Of a DNA stretch of 64,000 nucleotides, positions 1-17,172 are shown in pieces. The position numbers were made by a program, and so were the translations under genes. The stretch's first letter is position 1. Each line of letters opens with the position of its first letter. The notes under the pieces were generated by a model that worked only from the letters and a program-made list of their open reading frames with translations, searched no databases and was not told where the DNA came from. This DNA comes from Streptomyces noursei (GTDB taxonomy: Bacteria; Actinomycetota; Actinomycetes; Streptomycetales; Streptomycetaceae). The stretch is taken from NCBI RefSeq assembly GCF_016917755.1, contig NZ_CP070326.1:6944001-7008000 (forward strand), written 5' to 3'.

Positions 1-942
1 CAGCAGATCCTCGACGCGGCGCACGAGTACGGCCGCCGGGTCGCCTTCGTCGGCCGCTCCATGGTTCGCAACATGGGCATCGCCCGCGAACTGGGCTACC
101 TGAACGTTCCCGCGGGCCTGGTCGTCGACGTCAAGACCCTCGACGACCTGCCGGACGAAGAAGTGGTGCTGGTCTGCACGGGCTCCCAGGGCGAGCCGAT
201 GGCCGCCCTCTCCCGGATGGCCAACCGCGACCACCAGATCCGCATCGTCCAGGGCGACACGGTCATCCTGGCCTCGTCGCTCATCCCGGGTAACGAGAAC
301 GCGGTCTATCGCGTGATCAACGGCCTCAGCCGTTGGGGCGCCAACGTGGTCCACAAGGGCAACGCCAAGGTCCACGTCTCGGGCCACGCCTCGGCCGGCG
401 AGCTGCTGTACTTCTACAACATCTGCAAGCCGAGGAACCTCATGCCGGTTCACGGCGAATGGCGCCACCTCCGCGCCAACGCCGAACTGGGCGCGCTGAC
501 GGGCATCCCCAAGGACCGCATCGTCATCGCGGAGGATGGCGTCGTCGTCGACCTGGTCAACGGCATCGCCAAGATCGCCGGCAAGGTCCAGGCCGGCTAC
601 GTCTACGTCGACGGCCTCTCGGTCGGCGATGTCACCGAGGCCCACCTCAAGGACCGCCGCATCCTGGGCGACGAGGGCATCATCTCGATCTTCGTGGTCG
701 TGGACAGCAGCACCGGCAAGACCGTCGGCGGCCCCAACGTCCACGCCCGTGGCTCGGGCATCGACGACAAGGACTTCGGCGCCGTCGTCCCCAAGATCGA
801 CGAGGCCCTGGCCAAGGCGGCCCAGGACGGCATCGCCGAGCCCCACCAGCTCCAGCAGCTGATCCGCCGCGCGGTCGGCAAGTGGGTGTCGGACAACTAC
901 CGTCGCCGCCCGATGATCCTCCCGGTGGTCGTCGAGGTCTGA
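1..942 (+). CDS. rnj: Ribonuclease J, C-terminal part (5' end outside window)
   Basis: The frame is open from base 1 to the TGA at 940-942, so this is the last 313 codons of a gene that begins upstream. Visible are the C-terminal part of the metallo-beta-lactamase/beta-CASP core with the beta-CASP motif around HVSGHAS and the metal-ligand motif around MPVHGEWRH, followed by the RNase J C-terminal domain ending in LPVVVEV. RNase J is a 5'-3' exo- and endoribonuclease in rRNA maturation and mRNA decay. The catalytic HxHxDH motif would lie upstream of the window. A strong hairpin 30 bases after the stop separates it from the rRNA operon. The family assignment is secure; the full length cannot be seen. 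Confidence 0.95.
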   Translation, partial: QQILDAAHEYGRRVAFVGRSMVRNMGIARELGYLNVPAGLVVDVKTLDDLPDEEVVLVCTGSQGEPMAALSRMANRDHQIRIVQGDTVILASSLIPGNENAVYRVINGLSRWGANVVHKGNAKVHVSGHASAGELLYFYNICKPRNLMPVHGEWRHLRANAELGALTGIPKDRIVIAEDGVVVDLVNGIAKIAGKVQAGYVYVDGLSVGDVTEAHLKDRRILGDEGIISIFVVVDSSTGKTVGGPNVHARGSGIDDKDFGAVVPKIDEALAKAAQDGIAEPHQLQQLIRRAVGKWVSDNYRRRPMILPVVVEV

Positions 943-971
943 CGGACCGTCCGCACGAAGGTCCTCAAGTA

Positions 972-1011
972 GGAGCGGGGCGCCTGGATTTGCATCCAGG
1001 CGCCCCGCTCC
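972..1011 (+). terminator. Strong hairpin terminator after rnj
   Basis: Perfect 18-bp stem (972-989 with 994-1011, beginning GGAGCGGGGCG) and a 4-base loop TTGC. No long T tract follows, which is common for Streptomyces terminators. It separates rnj from the rRNA promoters. Confidence 0.9.
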
Positions 1012-1097
1012 AGTACGTTTGCGGCTCCGCCAGAACGGGAAGCACCGCACGCTGCGCGTACGGACTGCCTCCCACAGACCGCGGAATTCCGACCCAG

Positions 1098-1300
1098 AGC
1101 AATCTGATAAAGTCGGAATCAGCCGAAAGGCAAAACCCTCCGACGAAAATCGGAACCGAATTCGAAGCCGGTAGCGCCCCTCGGGAAGCGGCCCGGAAGC
1201 GAAAAAGGATCTGGTAAGGTTGGAACCGCGAGGAAGCCGAAAGGCCGAATCGCACCGGCGAAAATCGGAGCCGAAAGGATCTGATAGAGTCGGAGACGCA
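1098..1300 (+). promoter_or_regulatory. Tandem rRNA promoter-like elements
   Basis: Three related elements follow one another: TCTGATAAAGTCGGAA at 1103-1118, CTGGTAAGGTTGGAAC at 1211-1226 and CTGATAGAGTCGGAGAC at 1281-1297. Each holds a -10-like hexamer (TAAAGT 1108-1113, TAAGGT 1215-1220, TAGAGT 1285-1290). Streptomyces rrn operons are known to be driven by several tandem promoters. I see no convincing -35 boxes, so the exact start points are inference. The rest of the stretch between rnj and the 16S gene (1012-1556) holds repeated CCGAAAGG/CGGAGCC motifs and no gene. Confidence 0.6.
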
Positions 1301-1354
1301 AGACCGAAGGGAAGCGCCCGGAGGAAGCCCGAGAGGGTGGCCGAAGGAAGCGTC

Positions 1355-1376
1355 CGTTCCTTGAGAACTCAACAGC
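1355..1376 (+). promoter_or_regulatory. boxA-like antitermination element in the rRNA leader
   Basis: GTTCCTTGAGAACTCAACAG resembles the actinobacterial boxA region (GTTGTTTGAGAACTC). A second copy, GTTGTTTGAGAACTGC, lies at 3355-3370 in the 16S-23S spacer, as expected for antitermination sites ahead of both large rRNAs. Function is inferred from position and similarity. Confidence 0.6.
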
Positions 1377-1556
1377 GTGCCAAAAGTCAACGCCAGATAT
1401 GTTGATACCCCGTCTCCATCTTGGAGATGAGGTTCCTTTGAAAAGTCCTTCCAATAGCTTTGGGAGGCGCACAGCGAGGACGCTGTGAACCGCGAGGATT
1501 ATTCCTCCTTGTGGTTCCGCTCAACGCGAGTGTTGATACCGGATTACCGGTAAGCA

Positions 1557-6513
<4,957 letters not shown>

Positions 6514-6583
6514 CAGTTGCTCGCGTCCACTGTGTTGGTTCTGAAGCCACGAACAGACCAACGGTTGTTCATAGTTTCATAGT

Positions 6584-6702
6584 GTTTCGGTGGTTATAGC
6601 GTTAGGGAAACGCCCGGTTACATTCCGAACCCGGAAGCTAAGCCTTTCAGCGCCGATGGTACTGCAGGGGGGACCCTGTGGGAGAGTAGGACGCCGCCGA
6701 AC
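6584..6702 (+). rRNA. rrf: 5S ribosomal RNA
   Basis: About 119 bases from GTTTCGGTGGTTATAGCG to CGCCGCCGAAC; the two ends pair to form helix I. It contains CCCGGTTACATTCCGAACCC. It follows the 23S gene by about 70 bases and is followed directly by the operon terminator. Confidence 0.95.
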
Positions 6703-6710
6703 TATCATTC

Positions 6711-6756
6711 AGCTCCGGTCCCTGAACCTTCTGGTTCAGGGACCGGAGCTTTTTTG
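6711..6756 (+). terminator. rRNA operon terminator
   Basis: Perfect 18-bp stem (AGCTCCGGTCCCTGAACC at 6711-6728 with 6733-6750), loop TTCT, then a run of T residues. A classic intrinsic terminator. Confidence 0.97.
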
Positions 6757-6805
6757 TTAGGGGTTTGCAGTCTTGGACGTAACGTGACGTTCAACTGTCC
6801 TGGAC

Positions 6806-7495
6806 ATGCTCCGCGGCATGGGGACAGTGGGAACGCTCAGGTCGGCCGGTGTCCGTGCTGGTGACGAGGTGGTGGTGCCGGCCTACGGCAGTGCCGAAGT
6901 CGCCCGGGCCGTCGTGGAGTTGGGGGCCGTGCCGGTGTTCGCCGATGTGGATGCCGAGAGCTACTGCCTGGATCCGGCGGCGGTGGCGGATGTGGTGACC
7001 CGGCGGACCGCCGCGGTGGTGACGGTGCACCGGTTCGGGCGGCCGGCGGACGTGCCGTGGATGCGTGAAGTCGGCCAACGACACGGGCTGTTGGTGCTGG
7101 TCGAGGACGAGCCCGGGGTGCGGCCGGAGGAGGCGGAGCTGCGGCGCGAGCACGCCAGGTATCTGGACGGACGGCTGAGCGGGGTGCGGACGCCGGCGCC
7201 CGCGGCCGGGCACAGCTATGAGCGGTATGTGGTGCGGGTACCGGGGAACGGGCGGCCGGACCGGGACGCGTTCGCACGGGCCTTGCGGGCCAAGGGAGTT
7301 GGCTGCAAGGTGCCGGTGCAGACGCCGGTGTACCGGATGCCGGGGCTGCGGCGGGATGTCTTTCTGCCGGAGACCGAGCGGGCGGTCGACGAGACGTTGG
7401 CGCTGCCGGTGGATGCCGGAATGACGCGGCGTGAGGTGCAGCGAATGGCGGCGGCCTGCAATGCGCTGGGGGGATTGCTGCAACCGGCTTTCTAG
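6806..7495 (+). CDS. DegT/DnrJ/EryC1-like protein lacking the PLP-lysine region
   Basis: The 229 residues begin like a DegT/DnrJ/EryC1/StrS aminotransferase: GDEVVVPAYGSAEVARAVVELGAVPVFADVD (residues about 19-49), a RTAAVVTVHRFGRPADV stretch and HGLLVLVEDE. The protein then jumps to the C-terminal domain (YERYVVRVPG, PVQTPVYRMPG). The family normally has about 360-400 residues, and the segment carrying the pyridoxal-phosphate lysine is absent with no frameshift visible. It is therefore probably not an active aminotransferase; a non-catalytic or remodelled role is inference. ATG 6806 and ATG 6818 are both possible and neither has a clear ribosome site. It lies alone between the rRNA terminator and tRNA-Thr. 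Confidence 0.75.
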   Translation: MLRGMGTVGTLRSAGVRAGDEVVVPAYGSAEVARAVVELGAVPVFADVDAESYCLDPAAVADVVTRRTAAVVTVHRFGRPADVPWMREVGQRHGLLVLVEDEPGVRPEEAELRREHARYLDGRLSGVRTPAPAAGHSYERYVVRVPGNGRPDRDAFARALRAKGVGCKVPVQTPVYRMPGLRRDVFLPETERAVDETLALPVDAGMTRREVQRMAAACNALGGLLQPAF

Positions 7496-7509
7496 GGCGG
7501 CGGGGCCGG

Positions 7510-7539
7510 TTCGGAAACAGTGCGGGAGTGGGGTAGTAT
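7510..7539 (+). promoter_or_regulatory. Candidate tRNA-Thr promoter
   Basis: TTCGGA (7510-7515), an 18-base spacer, then TAGTAT (7534-7539), 15 bases before the tRNA. The -10 matches the consensus fairly well and the -35 is weak. Confidence 0.4.
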
Positions 7540-7553
7540 TTATCTCGTTGCCG

Positions 7554-7626
7554 GCCCCAATAGCTCAGTCGGCAGAGCGTCTCCATGGTAAGGAGAAGGT
7601 CTACGGTTCGATTCCGTATTGGGGCT
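7554..7626 (+). tRNA. tRNA-Thr (anticodon GGT)
   Basis: A 73-base cloverleaf: acceptor GCCCCAA (7554-7560) pairs with TTGGGGC (7619-7625). The anticodon stem TCTCC/GGAGA encloses the loop ATGGTAA, giving anticodon GGT, which reads ACC. The T arm contains GGTTCGATTCC. CCA is not encoded. Confidence 0.95.
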
Positions 7627-7636
7627 CAGATAAGGG

Positions 7637-7669
7637 AAAGTCCCCCACCGGTTGGTGGGGGACTTTTTC
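7637..7669 (+). terminator. Terminator after tRNA-Thr
   Basis: A 13-bp stem (AAAGTCCCCCACC 7637-7649 with 7654-7666), loop GGTT, ending in a T run. It lies between the tRNA and the convergent end of osaC; the A-rich left edge means it could act for both strands. Confidence 0.85.
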
Positions 7670-7712
7670 GTTTGTGGGGCGGGGGTTGCCCCGCCGCCCG
7701 GCCCGACTGGGG

Positions 7713-10373
7713 CTAGGCGGCGGGGATTTCGGGGACGCGCAGGGCGAGAATGGCCATGTCGTCGGAGGCCGGTTCGGCGGCGAAGCGTTCGACGGCGCGC
7801 AGGACGCGGGCGGCGACGGCGCCGGCGGTGAGGCCCGTACACGTCGTCAGGACGTCGGTGAGGCCGTCGTCGCCGAGCATGCGGGTGCCCTCGCGGCGTT
7901 CGGTGACGCCGTCGGTGACGCACAGCAGGACGTCGCCCGGTGCAAGGGTGACGGTCTGTTCGTAGAGTTCGAGGTCGTCCATGACGCCCAGGAGGGGCTG
8001 GGGCTCGGCGGCCGGCTCGACCGAACCGTCCTGGCGGAGGCGGAGCGGCAGCGGGTGGCCGGCGCACACCACCTTCAGGAGCGCGCTGCCGTCGTCCTGC
8101 GGCCACAGTTCGCCGTAAAGGAGCGTCAGGAAGCGGCTGCGGGCGCCCTCGTCGAGGATGGCGGCGTTGAGCCGCTCCAGGACGGCGGGGCCGCCGAAGC
8201 CCTCGCGGGCGAGGAGGCGGAGGGCGTGGCGGGCGAGACCGGTGACGGCGGCGGCCTCCGGCCCCGTGCCGCAGACGTCGCCGATGGCGAAGCCGTAGGC
8301 GCCGTCCCGGATCGGGAAGAGGTCGTAGAAGTCGCCGCCGACCTCGTTGCCCTCGCCGGCCGCGCGGTAGATGACCTCGGCCTCGACGCCGGGGATGTCG
8401 GGGAGCTCCGGGGGCAGCAGGCTGCGCTGGAGCGACTGGCTGATGGCGGTGCGCTCGCTGTAGAGGCGGGCGTTGTCCAGGGCCAGGGCGGCTCGGCGGG
8501 AGAGGTCCTCGGCGAGTTCGAGGATCTCCTGGCGGAAGTGCTCCTCGGTGGGCTTGCCGAGGGTGAGCATGCCGATGACGCGGTTGCGGGCGACGAGGGG
8601 GAGGACGACGGTCTCGCCGCCGACCGCGGAGGCGGTGGCGAGGGTCGCGCCGGGCCCCTTGGAGGGGCGGGCGGACTCCTCCAGGCCGAGGCTGCGCAGG
8701 GAGGTGCGCAGCGCCGCGTCGTGGGCGGCGTCGGCGGGTGCGGTCCAGACGCGGGCGCCGGGCGTGGGGACCGGTTCGGGCGGGTCGACCTTCATCAGCA
8801 GGGTCTTGAGGCCGTCGATGCGGTCCTCGTCCTCGTGGAGGACGTAGGAGAGTTCCGGTTCCGAGGTCTGGTCGGCGACGGTGTAGACGGCGCACCAGGT
8901 GGCGAGGGTGGGGACCGTCATCTGGGCCATCAGGGCCAGGGTCTGGTCGCGGTCGAGGGTGCCGGCCAGTAGGTCGGACGCCTCGACGAGGAAGGACAGG
9001 GAGCCGCGGCGGAGCTTCTCCAGTTCGGTGAGGCGGGCCCGTTCGACGGCGAGGGCGATGCGGTCGGCGGCGAACTGGAGGCGCAGGGCCTCTTCGTTGG
9101 TGTAGCGGGAGGGGCTCTCGGCGGCGACGCCCAGTGAGCCGGTGAGCCGGCCCTCGACCTTGAGCGGGACGGTGACGACCGAACGCATGCCCGTGCCGGC
9201 GAGCAGCGGGACGGCGCCGGGGACGGCGGTGAGGTCTTCGTGGACGGCGGGCATCCGGGCCGAGCCGTAGCGTCCGGAGCCGGCCTCGACGGGGACGCGG
9301 GCGAACCGCTGGCGGGCGGAGGGCAGGCCCGTCGAGGCGCGTACCTCCAGCTCGGTCTCGTCGTCGGTGGCCAGCAGGAGGTAGGCGGCGTCGCCGTCGA
9401 GCATGTCGCGGGCCCGTTCGACGGTGCGCTGGAGCAGGCCGTCGAGGTCGTCGGGGGCGGGGGAGCCGATGAAGACCTCGAAGGGGTCGGTGGGCCGCCC
9501 CTCGGGCGCGGAGGCGCCGTCGGCGGAGGGGGGACGCTGCGGGCTCTGCAGGATCGCGCGCTCGTGGTCGCGGACCAGGAGACAGACCGTGGACGCCTCG
9601 CCGTCGGTGTCGCGGACCCTCAGATGGGAGGCGTAGACGGGAACGACCCGGCCGTCGGCGCCCCTTATGCCGTAGGAGCCCTCCCAGCGGGAGAGTTGGA
9701 GCGCCTCGGCGATGCCGGTGCCGGTGCCGGGGGTGTGCGGCCAGGCGGCGAAGTCGGTGAGGGGCTTGCCGATGATCTGTTCGGGGTCGTAGCCGAAGAG
9801 GTCCTGGGCGTCCTCGTTCCAGAACGTGACGCAGCCGCCGGGGTCGATCTGGACGACCGCGACCCGGACCCGGGTCTCGGCGACCGGGAGGGCGTCCACG
9901 GGGAGGGCGGGGCCGGCGGAACGGGTGCCGGCCGGGCGCTCGGGGAGGTCGAGGTGGAACCAGACGTGTTTCTGGGCGGCGGTGTACTCCACGCCCCAGC
10001 GGGCGGCCAGCGCGCCGCACAGCAGCAGGCCGCGGCCGCCCTCGCGGTCGGGGTGGACCACGGTCTGGCCGGTGTTCTGGAGGGGGATCTCGCGCTCGGG
10101 GTAGCGGTCGGCGACGGAGATCCGGATGCCGCCGTCGGTGCGCAGGCACAGCACGTCGGCGGCGGTGCCTGCGTGCACCACGGCATTGGTGACCAGTTCG
10201 CTGGTGAGGACCACGGCGTCGTCGACGACGTCGGCGTAGCCCCAACCCTGGAGGGTGTCGCGGACGAAGGCACGGGCAGTGGCGACCGAGCGCCCGACCG
10301 GCTCGAAGGTGGCGGCGGCCCGCGCGGTGATCACTGGTCTCCTCATGCGTGTGTCGGTGATCTGCTCCCCCAT
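7713..10373 (-). CDS. osaC: Multidomain PP2C phosphatase / RsbW-like regulator, OsaC-type
   Basis: The 886-residue protein has, in order: an RsbW/HATPase-like domain (about 24-135; N-box ELVTNAVVHA at 59-68, glycine box EGGRGL near 111), a PAS domain (about 168-280, FWNEDAQDLFGYDPEQIIG), two GAF-like regions (about 320-640) and a C-terminal SpoIIE/PP2C phosphatase (about 660-885, with GNEVGGDFYDLF and SDDMAIL). This is the architecture described for S. coelicolor OsaC, which helps return SigB to baseline after osmotic stress. It is divergent from osaA with 260 bases between them, consistent with that locus. The start ATG at 10373 has GGAGGGG somewhat far upstream; ATG 10346 is an alternative. 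Substrate anti-anti-sigma factors are not in the window. Confidence 0.85.
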   Translation of the reverse strand: MGEQITDTRMRRPVITARAAATFEPVGRSVATARAFVRDTLQGWGYADVVDDAVVLTSELVTNAVVHAGTAADVLCLRTDGGIRISVADRYPEREIPLQNTGQTVVHPDREGGRGLLLCGALAARWGVEYTAAQKHVWFHLDLPERPAGTRSAGPALPVDALPVAETRVRVAVVQIDPGGCVTFWNEDAQDLFGYDPEQIIGKPLTDFAAWPHTPGTGTGIAEALQLSRWEGSYGIRGADGRVVPVYASHLRVRDTDGEASTVCLLVRDHERAILQSPQRPPSADGASAPEGRPTDPFEVFIGSPAPDDLDGLLQRTVERARDMLDGDAAYLLLATDDETELEVRASTGLPSARQRFARVPVEAGSGRYGSARMPAVHEDLTAVPGAVPLLAGTGMRSVVTVPLKVEGRLTGSLGVAAESPSRYTNEEALRLQFAADRIALAVERARLTELEKLRRGSLSFLVEASDLLAGTLDRDQTLALMAQMTVPTLATWCAVYTVADQTSEPELSYVLHEDEDRIDGLKTLLMKVDPPEPVPTPGARVWTAPADAAHDAALRTSLRSLGLEESARPSKGPGATLATASAVGGETVVLPLVARNRVIGMLTLGKPTEEHFRQEILELAEDLSRRAALALDNARLYSERTAISQSLQRSLLPPELPDIPGVEAEVIYRAAGEGNEVGGDFYDLFPIRDGAYGFAIGDVCGTGPEAAAVTGLARHALRLLAREGFGGPAVLERLNAAILDEGARSRFLTLLYGELWPQDDGSALLKVVCAGHPLPLRLRQDGSVEPAAEPQPLLGVMDDLELYEQTVTLAPGDVLLCVTDGVTERREGTRMLGDDGLTDVLTTCTGLTAGAVAARVLRAVERFAAEPASDDMAILALRVPEIPAA

Positions 10374-10633
10374 GTCGTGGTGCCCCTCCGAATACCTGTC
10401 GTGCTCGCACCACCGCCCGTAGGGAAATACCGGGGCGGATGGAAAGCCGTATGCCAGGTTACTTACCTTCGCCGGGCCCGGGGATGCCGGTCACGTGTCT
10501 TTCGCCCCAATCGTGCATCGGGACGGTGTGCGATGCTGCCGAACTGTTATGGCCTGGTTGAGGCATGGTGAAACACTGGGCAAGCATGAAGAGAGAGCCC
10601 GGAGAGAACAGTCGACCCTGCAGGAGGGACACG

Positions 10634-16135
<5,502 letters not shown>

Positions 16136-16402
16136 CGGGCCGTCCCTCGGGCGTCCAGTATGGGAGCCGGAAGAGGATCATCGCGTGCTGACTGAGTGTG
16201 GCCGTGGACGTGTGGAAGCGCGGGATTCGGGGAACCTTCTCGTCTCTCGCTGCGTTTCTGCTACGTGCACAGTGACATCGCGGTGACAGGGTGTGGCGAC
16301 AGGCGGGGTGCAGCTACCATGACCGGCACAAGGACGGGCGGCGTGACGGAGTCGTCCCCTGGGGCGGCGTCCGGTTCGATGCCGGGGCGAGGAGGACGGG
16401 CC

Positions 16403-17062
16403 ATGGTGCAGAAGGCCAAGATCCTCCTGGTCGATGACCGGCCGGAGAATCTGCTGGCGCTGGAGGCGATCCTCTCCGCGCTCGATCAGACACTGGTGCG
16501 GGCATCGTCCGGGGAGGAAGCGCTCAAAGCACTGCTCACCGACGACTTCGCGGTGATTCTGCTCGATGTGCAGATGCCGGGGATGGACGGCTTCGAGACC
16601 GCCGCGCACATCAAGCGGCGGGAGCGCACCCGTGACATCCCGATCATCTTCCTCACCGCGATCAACCACGGCCCGCACCACACCTTCCGTGGCTACGCGG
16701 CCGGCGCGGTCGACTACATCTCCAAGCCGTTCGACCCGTGGGTGCTGCGCGCCAAGGTCTCGGTCTTCGTCGACCTGTACATGAAGAACTGCCAACTGCG
16801 CGAGCAGGCCGCGCTGCTGAGGCTGCAACTGGACGGCGGCCGGCAGAGCGTCGGCGAGACCAAGGAGTCCGCCGGGCTGCTCGCCGAGCTCTCCGCGCGG
16901 CTGGCCGCGGTCGAGGAGCAGGCCGAGGCGCTCTCCAAACAGCTCGACGAGTCCGCGGACGCCGCGGCGGTGGCCACCGCCGCGCACCTGGAGCGCAAGC
17001 TGACCGGCCTGCGACGGGCGCTGGACGCCCTGGAGCCCGGTGCCGGGGCGCCGGCCGGCTGA
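16403..17062 (+). CDS. osaB: Response regulator with C-terminal coiled coil, OsaB-type
   Basis: A receiver domain fills residues about 5-125 (ILLVDDRPENLLALE; phospho-acceptor Asp55 in LLDVQMPGMDG; Lys in YISKPFD). The remaining about 90 residues are helical and Ala/Glu/Leu-rich, probably a coiled coil, with no recognisable DNA-binding domain. The start at ATG 16403 follows GAGGAGG; longer in-frame starts upstream (for example ATG 16319) lack a comparable site. S. coelicolor OsaB is required for growth and development at high osmolarity and is the partner of OsaA. The lack of an output domain suggests action through protein contacts, which is inference. Confidence 0.88.
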   Translation: MVQKAKILLVDDRPENLLALEAILSALDQTLVRASSGEEALKALLTDDFAVILLDVQMPGMDGFETAAHIKRRERTRDIPIIFLTAINHGPHHTFRGYAAGAVDYISKPFDPWVLRAKVSVFVDLYMKNCQLREQAALLRLQLDGGRQSVGETKESAGLLAELSARLAAVEEQAEALSKQLDESADAAAVATAAHLERKLTGLRRALDALEPGAGAPAG

Positions 17063-17073
17063 CAGGGCGTAGG

Positions 17074-17093
17074 AGGCCGTCTGACGGCCTTTC
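17074..17093 (+). terminator. Short hairpin after osaB
   Basis: AGGCCGT (17074-17080), loop CTG, ACGGCCT (17084-17090), then TTC. A small but clean stem located 11 bases after the osaB stop. Confidence 0.5.
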
Positions 17094-17172
17094 ATGAGTC
17101 CGCCGCGCGACACGAATGGGTGAAGCGCCGTGCGCTCGTGCCAGGCACGCCGGCGCCTGTAATCTCGTCGGC

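Noticed and set aside
7431..8972. A long plus-strand frame running through tRNA-Thr and antisense to osaC
   Set aside because: It crosses a tRNA and a terminator and reads as Gly/Ala/Val/Glu repeats typical of antisense frames in high-GC DNA.
10374..10633. A SigB-type promoter between osaC and osaA
   Set aside because: Only weak partial matches to the GTTT and GGGTAC elements are visible (for example GGTATT on the minus strand), not enough to call.
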